NCBI GenBank assembly: GCA_001414345.1
Contig: LLCB01000403.1
Coordinates: 1 to 43,816 of the forward strand
DNA: 43,816 nt
Direction: 5' to 3'
Source: Hymenoscyphus infarciens
Lineage: Eukaryota; Ascomycota; Leotiomycetes; Helotiales; Helotiaceae
Shown here: positions 21,917 to 34,363 of the stretch, piece after piece
How positions within the stretch are numbered: the first letter of the stretch is position 1
How the letters are laid out: each line of letters starts with the position of its first letter
Program-made: the position numbers and the translations under genes
The notes under the pieces: model-generated
Databases searched by the model: none
The model's input: only the letters and a program-made list of their open reading frames with translations
Told to the model about the DNA's origin: nothing

Positions 21917-22883
21917 TGCTTCTGTGTGTCTTGGGGTGTTTCGTCGTGCTTTCTGTTGTTTCTGCTGGACCTTGGAAGGACTGGGTTGCGAACAGCCTGT
22001 TGGATGCTTTCTAGGGAGTCTCTGTGGGTTGCAATACTAGTGGCAAGCTTCTTCAAGATCAGTTAATTGTTATAGTTTGACTTGATGGTGTATTTGCTTG
22101 AGCTTACCCTCTCCTGGTGTGGCAGATTGGCTGTCACTGCAAACTGGCATTTCTGGTCGTCAAGCTGTTCAGATGCGACAAAAGAGCAGACTACTATCTA
22201 GAGTTAGCAAGCAGCAACAGTTATGGTAAGGTCTTTGTACTCTGTACCTTTCGGTCGCTAGTTATTGAGAAGTGTTTCTGCAAGACGCGGCGTGACGGCG
22301 CAGAAGCGCATGAAAGTTAATGTCTTTTCATGCGAAAATGTCGAGATAGAATGAGTTAGCATAGCCCAACGACGATAAATTCAAATAACTTATCTTATCA
22401 CGGAAATCGGTGTATATAACATCCGATTTGCCGCCTTTCTTCAATTCACCTCAACTTTAAGCGAGTGTACAACCAAGACACTGCTGGCAAGCCACCCCCA
22501 CCTCAATCCATCCCGCCCCAACAAAACAAAAATACAAAAGCAATATACAGGCTGTGATTAGTTTTCTTGGGATTCTTGCTGACCTCTTTATCAGGGGCTG
22601 GGGTACTACACAACAAAAAACAAGCTGAAAAGCGTTAAAAATGACCTGTGCTGTCAACACTTGTAAAAATTTCAATCACTGCCTACCGTGGTGTTTCTGT
22701 GTCAAAAGTATTGCTTATCAGAGGTATTAAGAGGCCAAAAAGAAGTGCATTGCATCATTTTCTAGCTCTCGGTCTCCCCTTCTTGGGTCTCCAAACTCCA
22801 ACGCAATGGTTCCCTTATCTCCAGCTCCACCAGCAATTTTCAGTCCCCAAAGGACCTCCCAACGCGAGGTCGATCTCAACGCT
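21917..22883. other. Intergenic within island
   Basis: These ~970 bp lie upstream of the 2EXR-like gene and downstream of small gene B. Open frames here (for example 22117-22320 plus and 22457-22675 minus) lack recognisable composition or splice partners. I see no gene. Confidence 0.4.
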
Positions 22884-23230
22884 CTATGGTTGGTAATGTG
22901 GTGGTTGGTCCTGGTCCTTCGCAATCCAAATGTGGTAGTGAGAGAGGCCATGGTGGTACTCGCGGGTGACGCAGTGCAAGCTCCTGATTAACTTGTTAGC
23001 TATCTTTCCTATTATCTCCAAAGATCGGGTAATATATACCATCCAGGGTAGAAGCCCATGAATCTCGTGAATGCTCCGGTCATGACCAGGGAGGTGGTTG
23101 CGATCTCAACATTTGCCTCTGGGAGGGCTTCTCTGGTCACAGGTAATCCTGGCTCATTTTGGTTGATGAAATCAAATGGGGGCTCCCCATCTTGATTGAT
23201 GTTGCAGTAGAAGTACTTGGCAATAGGCAT
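22884..23230 (-). CDS. Small protein B of the paralogous pair (2 exons, 96 aa, unknown function)
   Basis: Exons are 23230-23040 and 22983-22884. The 56-nt intron (donor GTATAT, branch GCTAAC, acceptor AATCAG) splits the same Trp codon, in the same phase 2, as in gene A. The protein starts MPIAKYFYCNINQDGEPP and has PGLPVTREALPEANVEI, GAFTRFMGFYPGW, then SLHCV, HGLSHYHIWIAKDQ, and ends PPHYQP. Alignment with protein A from PGLP onward needs no gap; the C-terminal His/Trp motif (HYHIW versus HFHVW) is kept. There is no signal peptide or membrane helix. Without splicing the frame would read on into YILPDLWR and stop, losing the conserved tail. The opposite strand and position suggest an old inverted duplication or separate insertion. 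Function is unknown. Confidence 0.72.
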
Positions 23231-24606
23231 TGTGAGAGATGGTGTAATTGGTGTGATTGAAGAGTTGGTTGCTAGCGTTGCAAGAGAGAAGTGAGGTTTG
23301 AGAGGAGTGTCGTTCGCTGGTTTTCAAAAAATCAAGAAAAATTGAAAACGCGTATACGTGTAAAACCAACACGCGAGTCGGCTAAATAATCAATAGAAAA
23401 TTAGGTACCTACTACTAGTATCTTAAAACACTGAAATTATTCCTTTGAAAGAGCTTAGATAATGAAATTTAGCTAATAACAATAGAAGTAAAGTAGTTTT
23501 TAAGATATTTAGCAAGTCTACTTTAAAGATAATACTACTCTAAAACCGTAGACTATTATACCTATTAGAAGGAATTCTAAGAATAGTTCTTAAAGCGTAG
23601 ATTTAATCTAATCTTAACTTAACTTTATTTACTTCTACTATTTTTTGAAAAAAAAATATAAATAAATATAAAACTTATTATAATATAATAATTAAGTGTT
23701 AAAGTATTACTCTTAAAATACTTATAACTTTCTTTATCTAATTTGAATTTACTAGCTAGTTTAAAAGATACATTTCTTAAAAGATTCTTAAGATTAAGAG
23801 TATAAAGTATCTTTTAATAGTTTTATTATTTTTAATAAATAGTTCGAAAATAATAAATAAGTGAGTAAAGTTTTTAAAATCTAAAATTAAAGATTGAAAT
23901 TAATTTATTTAAGATAGCTAGAACTTAGTTTAAGTAAGTTAACTCTACTGACTAATTTAAAGAATAGAATTCTTTAAAAAAAAAAAACTACTTTAGATAT
24001 ATAAACTCAAAGACTTAAGATATTACTTTTGAAATAACTAGTAATAAAGATAGAAAAAAGACAAAAATAATTAATTTATAAAGTGTAACTTTTAAGTTTA
24101 AAATAGAAAACAGAATAATCTTTAAGTTATATTCTCTATTTCTTAAGTTTTTATAGTAGATAGTAAGCTAATTAGATAGTAAAAATAGTAGGTATTATAG
24201 ACGTAGATAGCTTATTAATAGCGTACTTACTATTATATTTTCACTATTATCTTTCTACTATTAAATTATATAACGAAAACTTATAGAATAATAGATATAT
24301 AAATAGTATATTTATTACTTTAAGTATATATATTCCGTGTTTATCTTAAATATAGCTATATTATACTATCTATACTAGAGATAATAGCTATTTTACTTAT
24401 AAATAAGTATAATAAGTATAATAGAAGTAAATACGTATTATATATATATTATAAAAAGCTTTCTACTAAGTAAATCTTTAGTAAATTACTTAATTTACTA
24501 CTTACTTTTTTAATTCGTTATTATTTTATAGTATCTACTATTAGAAGTATATAAGAAGAGAGAAAGCTAGTTATTATAACTATAAAAATTCGAATATTAG
24601 ATAGTA
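23231..24606. other. Promoter of small gene B, then AT-rich RIP-like debris
   Basis: The first ~150 bp are of normal composition and should carry the promoter of small gene B. From about 23,390 the DNA is extremely AT-rich with stops in every frame. Short inverted motifs occur (for example near 24155 and 24205), but no element could be delimited. Confidence 0.45.
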
Positions 24607-24621
24607 AGCTAGTCTTAGTAT

Positions 24622-27600
24622 TATTATTATTATTATTCTTACGCTACGTAGGCTATAGGCCGAGCTCTAAGAGTAAGTAGTATATCTTCTGTTCTAGTTT
24701 ATATAGCCTTTTAGCTTATTCTTCTTTATCTCTTAAGCTTCCTTATAAGTACGATTCTCCTTTTCTTTGGTTTTTACTACTATCTATTTAAAGCTTATCT
24801 CTTTAACTTAGTAATATAGTAGAGAGGTGTAGTAAGTTAGTATATTTAACCTACTAAGGTATATATTAGTAGTATAGGAGATATATTTACCTCTAGAATT
24901 ATTAAAGCTAGAGTCTTACCTTTTAGTATACCTTAGCTTTCTTCTCTTATTCCTCTTTTTCTTTTACCTCTTCTTTACTCTTCTCTCTCTTTTTAAATAA
25001 TTCTAGTACTAGCTTATATTCTTAGAGTCTCTTTAGCCTAAGTAGCTAAGTAGTTACCCTTAGCGCTAGTTTCCTATCTACTAGTACCTCTCTTAGCTCT
25101 TATAGATCCTTAATCCTCTTCTCTAGAGCTCTTATAAGTATGTCTCTTTCTTATAGAATATCTTAGTAAAATAGGACTAAGTATCCTACTATCTCTCTAC
25201 TACTTATATAAATATACTATAGTATAACCTAGTTTAATACCCTTCTTATAAAGAGGAAGGCGTTTAGTTTTATTACTTCTATTTATACTTAGATAAGTAG
25301 CAAGCTCTTTATCTTAGTAAGCCTTTTATAGACCTTTTATAGCTTCTACTTATCTAGGTCTACTTCGTCTAATACTTCTATATATTATATTAGGTTCCTC
25401 TCTTAAGTCCTTCTCTTTTAAGTCTCTAAATAGTTCTTCTATTCTATAAGTATAGCGTTATACTTAAATTTTACTCCTCTTACTCTCTACTCCTCTTCTT
25501 ACTTCTATCTTACTTTCTATAAGTATAGTATTACCTTCCTTACCTTCGTCGGTCTACCTCTCCTTCTCCTTTTTAGTTATATTACTATATATCTATAGGT
25601 GTTCTAGATTAGTTCCTCTAGCTTAGACCTTTAGAACTTTCTCTTAAAAGTAGCTACTTATAGGTTAAGATATAAGTTAATTAATATATAGTCTACTTTA
25701 ACTTCTAAGTTTTAAACTAGAGTAGCTTTATATACCTCTATTACTACTTATAAGTATTCTAATTATTATATAGAGAAGCTTCTTACTATTCCCTTTATAT
25801 TCCCTCCTTTTAGTATAGTATAGTGCTACGCCGACGCTCTATATACTATTATACTCCTTATTACTACTATGTATATCTACCTTACTTAGTAGTAGTTTAC
25901 TTCCTACGTTTTTCTAGTAAGCCTTATAAGTATAAAGGTCTATATTATAAGCTTCTTCTAAACTCTTTCTTAGTATACCTTCTAGTTTAGTTTCCTATTA
26001 AGCTCTACTTCTAGGAACCTTATATATTTAACTAGTATAAGCCTTATCTCTCTAAACTAGACCGTCTTCTTCTATAGTACTCTTATTCTTATAAAGTATA
26101 TAAGCACTATCTTTTCTAGGCTAAAAGCTATCTCTTACTTATTTACTTACTTATTATATACTCTTTAAGCTATCTTAAGTATCTTATAGTTTACTATTAT
26201 GCTTTTTAATATTATAAGTAGATTTATATTATTTATAAAGCCTACTATAATAAGTTTATTAATTCTTACTAAGTCCTTATATAATATTAAGGTAAAGAGG
26301 ATAAATAGTATTAGTAATAGTACTAATTCTTATAAGATACCTTATTTAAGGTCTCTTTTATCTACTAATCGTCTATTAAAGAATAGTATAGCCCTTTATT
26401 TAGAGAGGAAGCTCTTTATCTATATTATTATCTACTATAGAACCTCCTTTTCTCTTAATATATAAAGTAGCTATATATAGTCTACTTAGTTAAAAGCTTC
26501 TACTATATCTAGTTAGGCTAGGAATATATAGCTCTTGTTTTCTTATACTATATATATACTCTCTATTACTATTCTAATTACTAGCTCTATATTTCGGTGC
26601 TTTTAGTTACCTATTTATAGCCTTAGTAGTATTACTATTTCCTCTATAAGCTATATAAGCCTTTATACTATTACTTTTTTAAGGATCTTATCTATAGTTA
26701 AGAGTAGTACTATTAGCTAGTAGGCCTCTACCTTACTCTACTTCTTAGTTATTTTATCTAGTTTTCTTAGTACTATTACCTTTATATAATAGAAGTAAGA
26801 TAGGAAGTACTATAAATAAAAGCTTACTTCTACTATTATAATAAGTACTTTATAAAGTGGTTTATTATAAGCTTTTAAGAAGCTATTTACTAATATATTA
26901 AATCTTAGCGCTTTCTATAATACTAATCTTATAGCTGTCTTAATATACTTCTTAGTTATATATTAGCTTACTAAGTACCTTCTAGAGAAGCTCTTAGTAT
27001 TCTAGTCTCTATTAAGAACGCTTAAGTAGTTAGCTATTAACTCTAAGAAGAACTTTTCTATAAGGATATAGGCCTTCTTCTAATAAGTCTTACCTTTTAT
27101 TCTATTAAGTAATATAAGTATTAGTAGTACTAGTACTTCTAGTCTTATATATCTTTTAAGACGTACCTACTTCTTAAGTATCTAGAGTTTCCTTTTATCC
27201 TTTACTACCTCTATTAGTACCCCTTTCTAGCTCTTTATTATTACCTTTCTATTAACTATTTAAAGTTCTTAAAGAGCGTTATTAAGCTACTACTTTAAGC
27301 TCTCTATTTAGTACTCCTTCTAGGTCTTTTTATATCTTCTTATCTTCTTTAACACTTCTTTAACCTCTATATTCTACTAGAGCTATACCCTCTTTCTATC
27401 TAGCTTTTAAAGTAGTATTAAGGCTTTTACTATCTTTTAAAGGTCTTTTATAAGTCTTTATACTACTTTCTTAAGTTCTTATATATTTTAGATTATAAGT
27501 GTTTCTAAGTAAGAGGCTTTTACTTTAACTAAGATCTTATTTATTAGTCTCTAGCTAAATCTAGGTACTTATAGTATCTTTCTCCCTCTTTCTACTTTTA

Positions 27601-29802
27601 TTATAAAGAGTTAAGCTATATAGTCTAATCCTAGTAGGTTTAAAGACCTTTACTAGGTTACTACGTTCTTAGTAGAGAAGGTAAGGTTAATTATAGAGTT
27701 ATAAGAGCTCTCTCTTCTTTATATAACTTTGCTATAAAGTATATCCCTCTCTAGTACTTATAGTATAGTAAGTTTAAGAATAAGGTTTATATTCTTATTA
27801 TATCTTTTATATATATCTTATAAGAGGTAATAAGTATTTAGGTTACTTATTATAAGTACTCTTCTTAGTCTTATTTACTAGAGTATATCCTTAATTAGTA
27901 TCTACCTTATTTATAGGTTATAGACTAAGTAGACCGTTGTCTTATCTACTCTCTCTTTTATTATTATACTTACTTAGTTCTTGCCTATAGTATATATCTA
28001 GCTTACTTTTAAGTATCTTTTATATATAAAGAGCACTACTATCTTATCTAACTAGATTATATTATATCTTAAGCTTAAGGAGTAGCTAGAGGAGTCTCTT
28101 ATACTATTTTATACTAGTTCTTAGATTACTAATATATTATATTCCTTTTTATAATTTAAAGCTATATTAAGAGCTTTTAGTATCTTTCTTATATTCTAGT
28201 ATAGTATTATTATACTTATAGTAGTCTTATAAGTAGAGTTTAGGTTACTTCTATTTCTTCTTTATTTAGATTCTTTATTATACTAAGGAAGCTTTTTAGC
28301 TTTTTTAGGAACTAGGTTAGGTTACTACTATTTATATATCTTACTTTATTTATATCTATTAGCCTCTTTAGTATAGATCCTTATCTCTACCTCTTTCTTA
28401 AGCTTTATAAGCTCTCTTTCTAGTTAAAGATAAATAGGTAAGGTGTTCCTATCTTACCCTCTTTTAAGAGTCTTTATAAGTTTATAAACGTAGTTATCTT
28501 ATTAAGATATTATTCTCTTACCTACTTATAGTATTACTTCTCTATATAGTACTCTTTTATAAATACTAGGTATTCTCTTTTATAATTCTTATACTTTACT
28601 AGATATTCTTTTAGGTCCTTCTTACTAGAGTACTCTTCTTTACTCTCTTTATATCTCTTATATATATACTAGGTATACCTCTTATCTTATTTATAGAAGT
28701 GTATTATATACCTCTACTTTTAGTACTTATAGTACCTCTATACTACTACTTCTAAAGCGTATCTTTTATATAAGAAGTGTTATATCTTCTATAGTATTCC
28801 TCTTATATATAGCCTCTTTACTTCTTCTATTATTACTACTTTAAAGATATAGTTCTTTTAAGCTAGTCTCTTCTATCTTTAATACTCTTTATATCTATTT
28901 TCTTATTATATAATCTTTAGTATTTTTATACTAGAGGCTTAAGAGATGCTTTATAGTATACTCTCTATCTTATTCTCGAGTATATTTACCGAGGCTCTTT
29001 TTATAAGTACTACTAGCGTTCTTACTACTACTACTATTCCTTATTTAAATACCTTCTTTACTTAGCTATTATCTTATATATATCTTACCTACTTCTCTTT
29101 TTTAAACCTTATTATAATATCCCTGTTCTAGAGCTTTTAAGCTACTATTACTCTTATTCTATATCTACCTATATTTATAGCTCTAATTACCTTCTTTAGT
29201 AATAGCTTATCTTTCTCTTTATCTATCTTTATTACTTAGACTATAATTACTTTTATATATTTAGCTAGTACTACGTATTCTCTTTATAGTATAGTTACTA
29301 CTTCTCTCTATAGTCCTCTAGTTCTAGCTCTCTTTACTTACGTTAGGCTATGCTCCTTTATTCCTCTTATTCTCTTAACTATAATAGTAAGCTTCTCTCT
29401 TAGAATTCTATATATAATTATATTATCCTCTCTCTTTCTAGTTTTCTTATACTTAAGTACTTTTCTTATTACTTTAATAATTACTTTAATACCTCTCTTC
29501 TCTATTACTAAGTCGAGTATTATTTAGATTAAGCTCTTCTTTATTATATCTATATAGTTTAATACTCTCTTCTATCCTTTTATACTCTACTCTTCTTAGT
29601 TTATTATACTATCTTTATTAGTTACTAGTACTCTAGAGAGAGGAATAAAGGCTCTTTATAAGCCTCTCTTTTTCCTACTACTACTACTACTATAATTATT
29701 TAGTATAATTATAGAGTACTTTAGTCTCTTTCTAAACCGTCTAACGATCGTCTAAACGTATTTTAAGGCTTTTAGAGTTACTTTGTTAATTCCAAAAAAG
29801 TT
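24622..29802 (-). mobile_element. RIP-inactivated non-LTR retrotransposon (LINE), structurally complete, ~5.18 kb
   Basis: The element lies on the minus strand. Its 3' end is an AAT-repeat tail (plus-strand ATT repeat at about 24622-24637). The 15-mer AGCTAGTCTTAGTAT is directly repeated at 24607-24621 and 29803-29817, flanking the tail and the 5' end. That is a typical LINE target duplication. Minus-strand translation of 26,160-26,800 gives reverse-transcriptase blocks interrupted only by stops, with no frameshift over that span. RIP-type transitions explain the stops. The limits come from the duplication and tail. I did not resolve ORF1 or the endonuclease. Confidence 0.82.
26160..26800 (-). 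pseudogene. Reverse transcriptase domain of the LINE, broken by stops and by loss of the catalytic DD
   Basis: In one continuous minus-strand frame the conserved RT blocks appear in order: EAY*LIVLLLTIDKIL (usually YRPI.LLP), IGN*KHRNIELVI (usually Q.G.R.…ST), and LDIVEAFN (motif A, its first Asp kept at 26507-26509). Then come GIL*ELVLLLILF (usually G.PQGS.LSP.LF) and GFINNINLL at about 26,220-26,245. In active elements of the Tad-like group the last motif is F-V/A-DD. Here both Asp codons read AAT (26228-26239), as G-to-A change would produce. Stops replace Gln, Arg or Trp positions. It cannot be functional. Confidence 0.85.
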
Positions 29803-29836
29803 AGCTAGTCTTAGTATCTTTAGTATTAAAGAGTTA

Positions 29837-32800
29837 TAGTATAGTCGATAGTATTTAGAATATTATACTACTATAATATATTATTCGAAAGCTACTTTAC
29901 TATATACTATTTATACTATATAAATACTACGATATCTATTAATAATATTCTTTATATTATTAGTATTTTAAATAATACTATAATAATATTATAGTATTAC
30001 TAAGATCTAATATTTAAGCTTTTATTTTAGTTTTTTACTCTACTTTATCTTTAGCTTTATATTCTAGAGTTATATAGTATAATATATAATATAAAAAATA
30101 TATAGCTAAATAGCTAGAAATATAGATTTATTTAAAGAGAATATTTTAAAAAAAGAATTATATAGATAGCTTATAAATTAGCTTTATAATATCTTATATA
30201 GTTTATATTAATAAAAGTAGACTATTAAAAATATTAAATTTTAATTATACTAAGAACTACTTTATTAATAATAATCTTAGCTTATTAGATAAATTAGAAT
30301 TTCTTAGAGTATTAAACTTATTAAGTTTTATTCTTTAAATATATATAAAAATTAACTAAACTATATTATATAGATATTTCTATAAAATAATTATATTTCT
30401 TTAATTTATATATATATAAGCTTAAAAGAAAGTCTTAAACTAAGGCTATTTAATAATATAATAAAACGTTAACTCTATAGTATAAGTAATTTTCAATTAA
30501 GTTTTAAAGCTATTAGATAGTTATTTTAGTTTTAATATATATTTTCTAGTTTATTCTACTTAAATAGTTTAAATAAGCTTTATTTATTTATAGATTAAAG
30601 CGTATTATCTATAAGTATTTTATATATAATATAATAATTTATATATAAAAACACTTCTTAAGAAGCTCTCTCTTTTCTTTTAAAAAGTCTATCTTTATTC
30701 TTTACTTCTATCTTAATTTACCTCTTTCTAGTACTAGCTACTAAAGATTATAACTTTTACTACTACTATTAATACTTTAAAAGTTTACTAACTTTAGTTA
30801 CTCTAATTACTTTAACGCTTTTATCTTTTGATTATTACTTATCTATCTTACTTCTTACTAAGTTACTATGTTTTTATAAGTATTAAGCTCTTAGTCTTAT
30901 ATTCTTTTAAAATTACTACTAATATTACTTATTCTTTCGTCTTATCTAAGCACTTTAAGCTCTTAAGAGAACCTCTTTAAAACCGCGCTAGTTAAAACTA
31001 ATATATCTTATTTAGATCTATAAGAAGTGTTTTAAATTAAGAAAAAGTCTACTAAAAGTCTTTAAACTAGTTATATTTAGCTCTATATAATCGACGAGAA
31101 ATATAAGATAGTTTATTTTTAAGAAACTCTTAAATCTAATAATATAATTAGCTTATTATTTTCTTTAATAATAAAAATACTAATTACTAGAAGTAGTTTA
31201 TAAGTACTATACTAAGAGTTATACTAGAAATAGTAATACTGAAATCATAGTCTCTTATCTTCTTAAAAATTAGAGAATAAATATTAAATCTCTATACTAA
31301 AAAGCTACTAAAAAGAGATAAATTTCTATAAAAAAAGATATAAATCTAGCTTATTAAAACTTATAGAAAAGGCGAAAGATTAAATATATAATCTATTCTA
31401 ACTTTAATAATAAGTGCTTAGCTATTACGTCTAATACTTCAAAGAGTTTATTTATAAACCTTATTATCTCTTATAATCTTCTTAAACACTTCACTAATTA
31501 TAAAGTCTTTTATACTCTTCTTTAATATTATAATAACTTTAAAGATAATATTCTACTTAAAGTATACTCTATACTCTATAATTAGAGTAAGTAATAATAC
31601 TAGAATAGTTTTACTAAAATAAAGTATTATCTATTAAGTGTCTAGTCTTAAATATATATATCTAATAATAGATAGAAGTTAAAAAATAGCCTTTTTATTC
31701 TAAGATATATAGTTTATAGAGTTAATAAGTTTAATAACCTAGTAAAAGTAGTACTTCGAATAAAATAAATTAAAAGGTCTTATATAAATAAAACTATAAC
31801 TCTTTTTAGTTGAAATACTCTAAGATTATAATATATAAAAACACTTCTAAAAATTATAAATATAATTAATAAAATTCGCTACTTTTCTATAGATAATATA
31901 CTTAATAATAACGTTATACTATACTACTTTATTTTAGTACTAGGTAAAAGTAATATAAGAAGCTAATCTAAGTACTACTAAACTATCACGTTTTAGTATA
32001 TAAGCTTTTTAAGCTTAGGCTCGATAGAGATATATAGAGAGAAAGATAGTTTAGACGTACTAGTATATAAGACCTTCTACTTACTCTTTTTAGAGAATAA
32101 GTTTTTAATACTTAATTAATACTTTAATAATCTTTTATCTACTTATAACGTCTCTGTCTTATACTCTATATATTATATATTATAAATTTAATATATATAT
32201 TATATACTCTACTTTATTACTAGAGATATAGTTTTTAAAAAGTATATAGATTTTAAGTTTAAGATAAACTAATTAGAAGACATCTACTTCTAAGACCTTT
32301 TATAAGAATTTAAAGTCTATAATACTCTTAAACACCTCTTCAACTTTATAAAAAAGATATAAATATATAAGTATAGTAGTATATAATAAATTAAAGAAGT
32401 TATTTAGAGGTTTTACTATACTTTAAGCTAATAAAACACGTTAGATATTCTAGTATAAAAGTAATTAAAAAGTAATTACTTTAAGACTTAAAGTAAAGCA
32501 CTTTTAAGATATATATAAGTTTAATCTTAATACTATAATTACTACTTATAATTAGTTTAAACTGAGTTTAGTAAGTACTATATTATAATATCTTACTTTC
32601 TTAGCTAATTAAATTAGATAAAGCTCTTTTTTAGCTTCTTTAAACACTTCTTATTAGTATTTAAGAGTATATCTAGAACTCTTAATAAAATAATTCTTAT
32701 TATAGTCTTTATTCTCTCTCTTTTTAAAAAAGTCTAAAAGAAGTATATAAATAATATCTTTTTCTCTTTTACTCTTATTAACTTAAATAAAGTAAGAAAA

Positions 32801-34355
32801 GATCTCTAAATACTATAATCTAACTAGTAAGTTACTAGTATATACTACTATAGTAGTACTCTATCTAGCTTATAAGTAGAAGTACTTAGAAAAGTTCTAA
32901 GAACCTAGCTAAATAGCTTCTACTTAAGCTATAGTAGAAAAACTATAGTATAAGAATTATTATTCTAAAGTAGTATATAAATAATATAAATATTAACTCT
33001 TAGACTTCGTTATTTAGCCTACTTTTTTAATTCTTAGTATTTAGCTAAGAGCTTAATTTATTTATCTAGTTTTTATCTTAAAAAACAAGTAAGAAGTTAG
33101 CTTTAACTTATATTTTAGCCTCTTTTTTATCTCTTTTTAGCTACTATACTTTAGCTTAGGCTTCGCTTACTTATAAGTAAAAATTACGCTTAATATTAGA
33201 CTTATTTATTATAAGAGATAAGTAAAAGTATAATCATCGAATAATAGCTCTAATCTACTTAAAAGAAGGCTTATTCTAATCTTTATAAGATAGTAATAGA
33301 CGTACTTTCTTTCTCTTACTTAAGTGTTTTAGTAGAACGTCTCTAGTTATTAGCTAAATTAGTAGTTATAGATTAATATAACTACTTTAAGATATATACT
33401 ATAGAGATACTTAAATACTTAAAATCCTAGTAGAAAGATTATATTCTTTAATCTTATTAGTTAATTTAAGAGTAAAAAGAAGGTATTTAACGTACTAGAT
33501 ATACTTTAGAATAGCTTAGAAGAGATAATAAATAGTAGATCGAGTTCTAGCTTAAGTTTTAAAAGATCTATAAACTAAGCTTATTAGCGTTGTTTTATTT
33601 TATTATCTTATATATTTCTAGTAGTTAGATAATTACTTTCTTCTATCTAATAAATTTTATAATATATTATTACTTTATTATTATCTAAAGAGTATATACT
33701 ATAGAGAATTAGTTATTAGAGTACTATTACTAAGCTAATTATTTCTAAAATATTATATTTAGTAACTTATTATTCTTAATAACTACGTTTTCTAAAAATA
33801 AGCTCTAAATACTAAAAATTAAATTAAATAGTAATTAGTTACTACTAAATATTCTTTTAAAGTTAAAGTATTATAGTTATCTATATCTTATACTCTTTCT
33901 ATAAAATAATTAATAAGATATACTAAGACCTAAGTCTTAGTATAGTATATATATAATATATACTCTAAAAATCTATTAATTTATATATTAAAAATCGACT
34001 TTTAGATATATAATTAAAAGAGCTACTAGCTTATTATAAAGTCGTTTAATATACTTAGTTTAGATTAATTAGTATATAATATATAACTTCTACTAGTCTT
34101 TTTATTAATATTAAGTAGTATTATTATTATATAGTTTTAAAGTAATAGAAGAGTATATAGAGAAAGTATAAATAGCTTTATATTAAAAAAAAGTAGGCTT
34201 TTACGCTTATAAGTTATTAAAAGATATAGCTTTTAATATTATAATACTACTATAATATTATTACGTATTTAGATATATACTATTATAATATTATAATAAT
34301 ATATTAATCTAAAATACTATAGTATTTTATTATAATAATACTATCGACTATATAT
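29837..34355 (+). mobile_element. hAT DNA transposon, long copy (~4.5 kb), RIP-decayed
   Basis: The ends are inverted repeats containing TAGTCGATAGTATT (left at 29842, right complement at 34333-34346). Flanking AAGAGTTA (29829-29836) and AAGAGTTT (34356-34363) give an 8-bp duplication with one mismatch, as in hAT elements. Its first ~330 bp and last ~200 bp match the 749-bp copy at 18223-18971. The interior encodes a decayed hAT transposase on the plus strand. The outermost bases differ from the CAGTG tip of the short copy, partly by C-to-T and G-to-A. It begins about 20 bp from the LINE's 5' target duplication. Confidence 0.82.
31430..33760 (+). pseudogene. hAT-family transposase pseudogene
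   Basis: One plus-strand frame from about 31,447 to 31,940 gives recognisable hAT order with stops only: SYNLLKHFTNYKVFYTLL, then ISNNR*KLKNSLFILRYIVY (normally S.D.W…LG…H), and YFSIDNILNNNVILYYF at 31880-31930 (normally F..DNA.NND). The first catalytic Asp of hAT enzymes reads AAT (31667-31669) and the following Trp reads TAG, both expected from RIP. Near 33,600-33,720 LDNYFLLSNKFYNILL resembles the fungal hAT block LDKYY.LTD.SP.Y. The transposase is certainly inactive. Its ends and any introns were not resolved. Confidence 0.75.
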
Positions 34356-34363
34356 AAGAGTTT

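Noticed and set aside
26199..26465. 88-aa plus-strand open frame in the AT-rich block
   Set aside because: It lies antisense to the LINE reverse-transcriptase core, whose minus-strand frame gives the conserved RT motifs in order. The plus frame is a shadow with Ile/Leu/Ser-rich low complexity.
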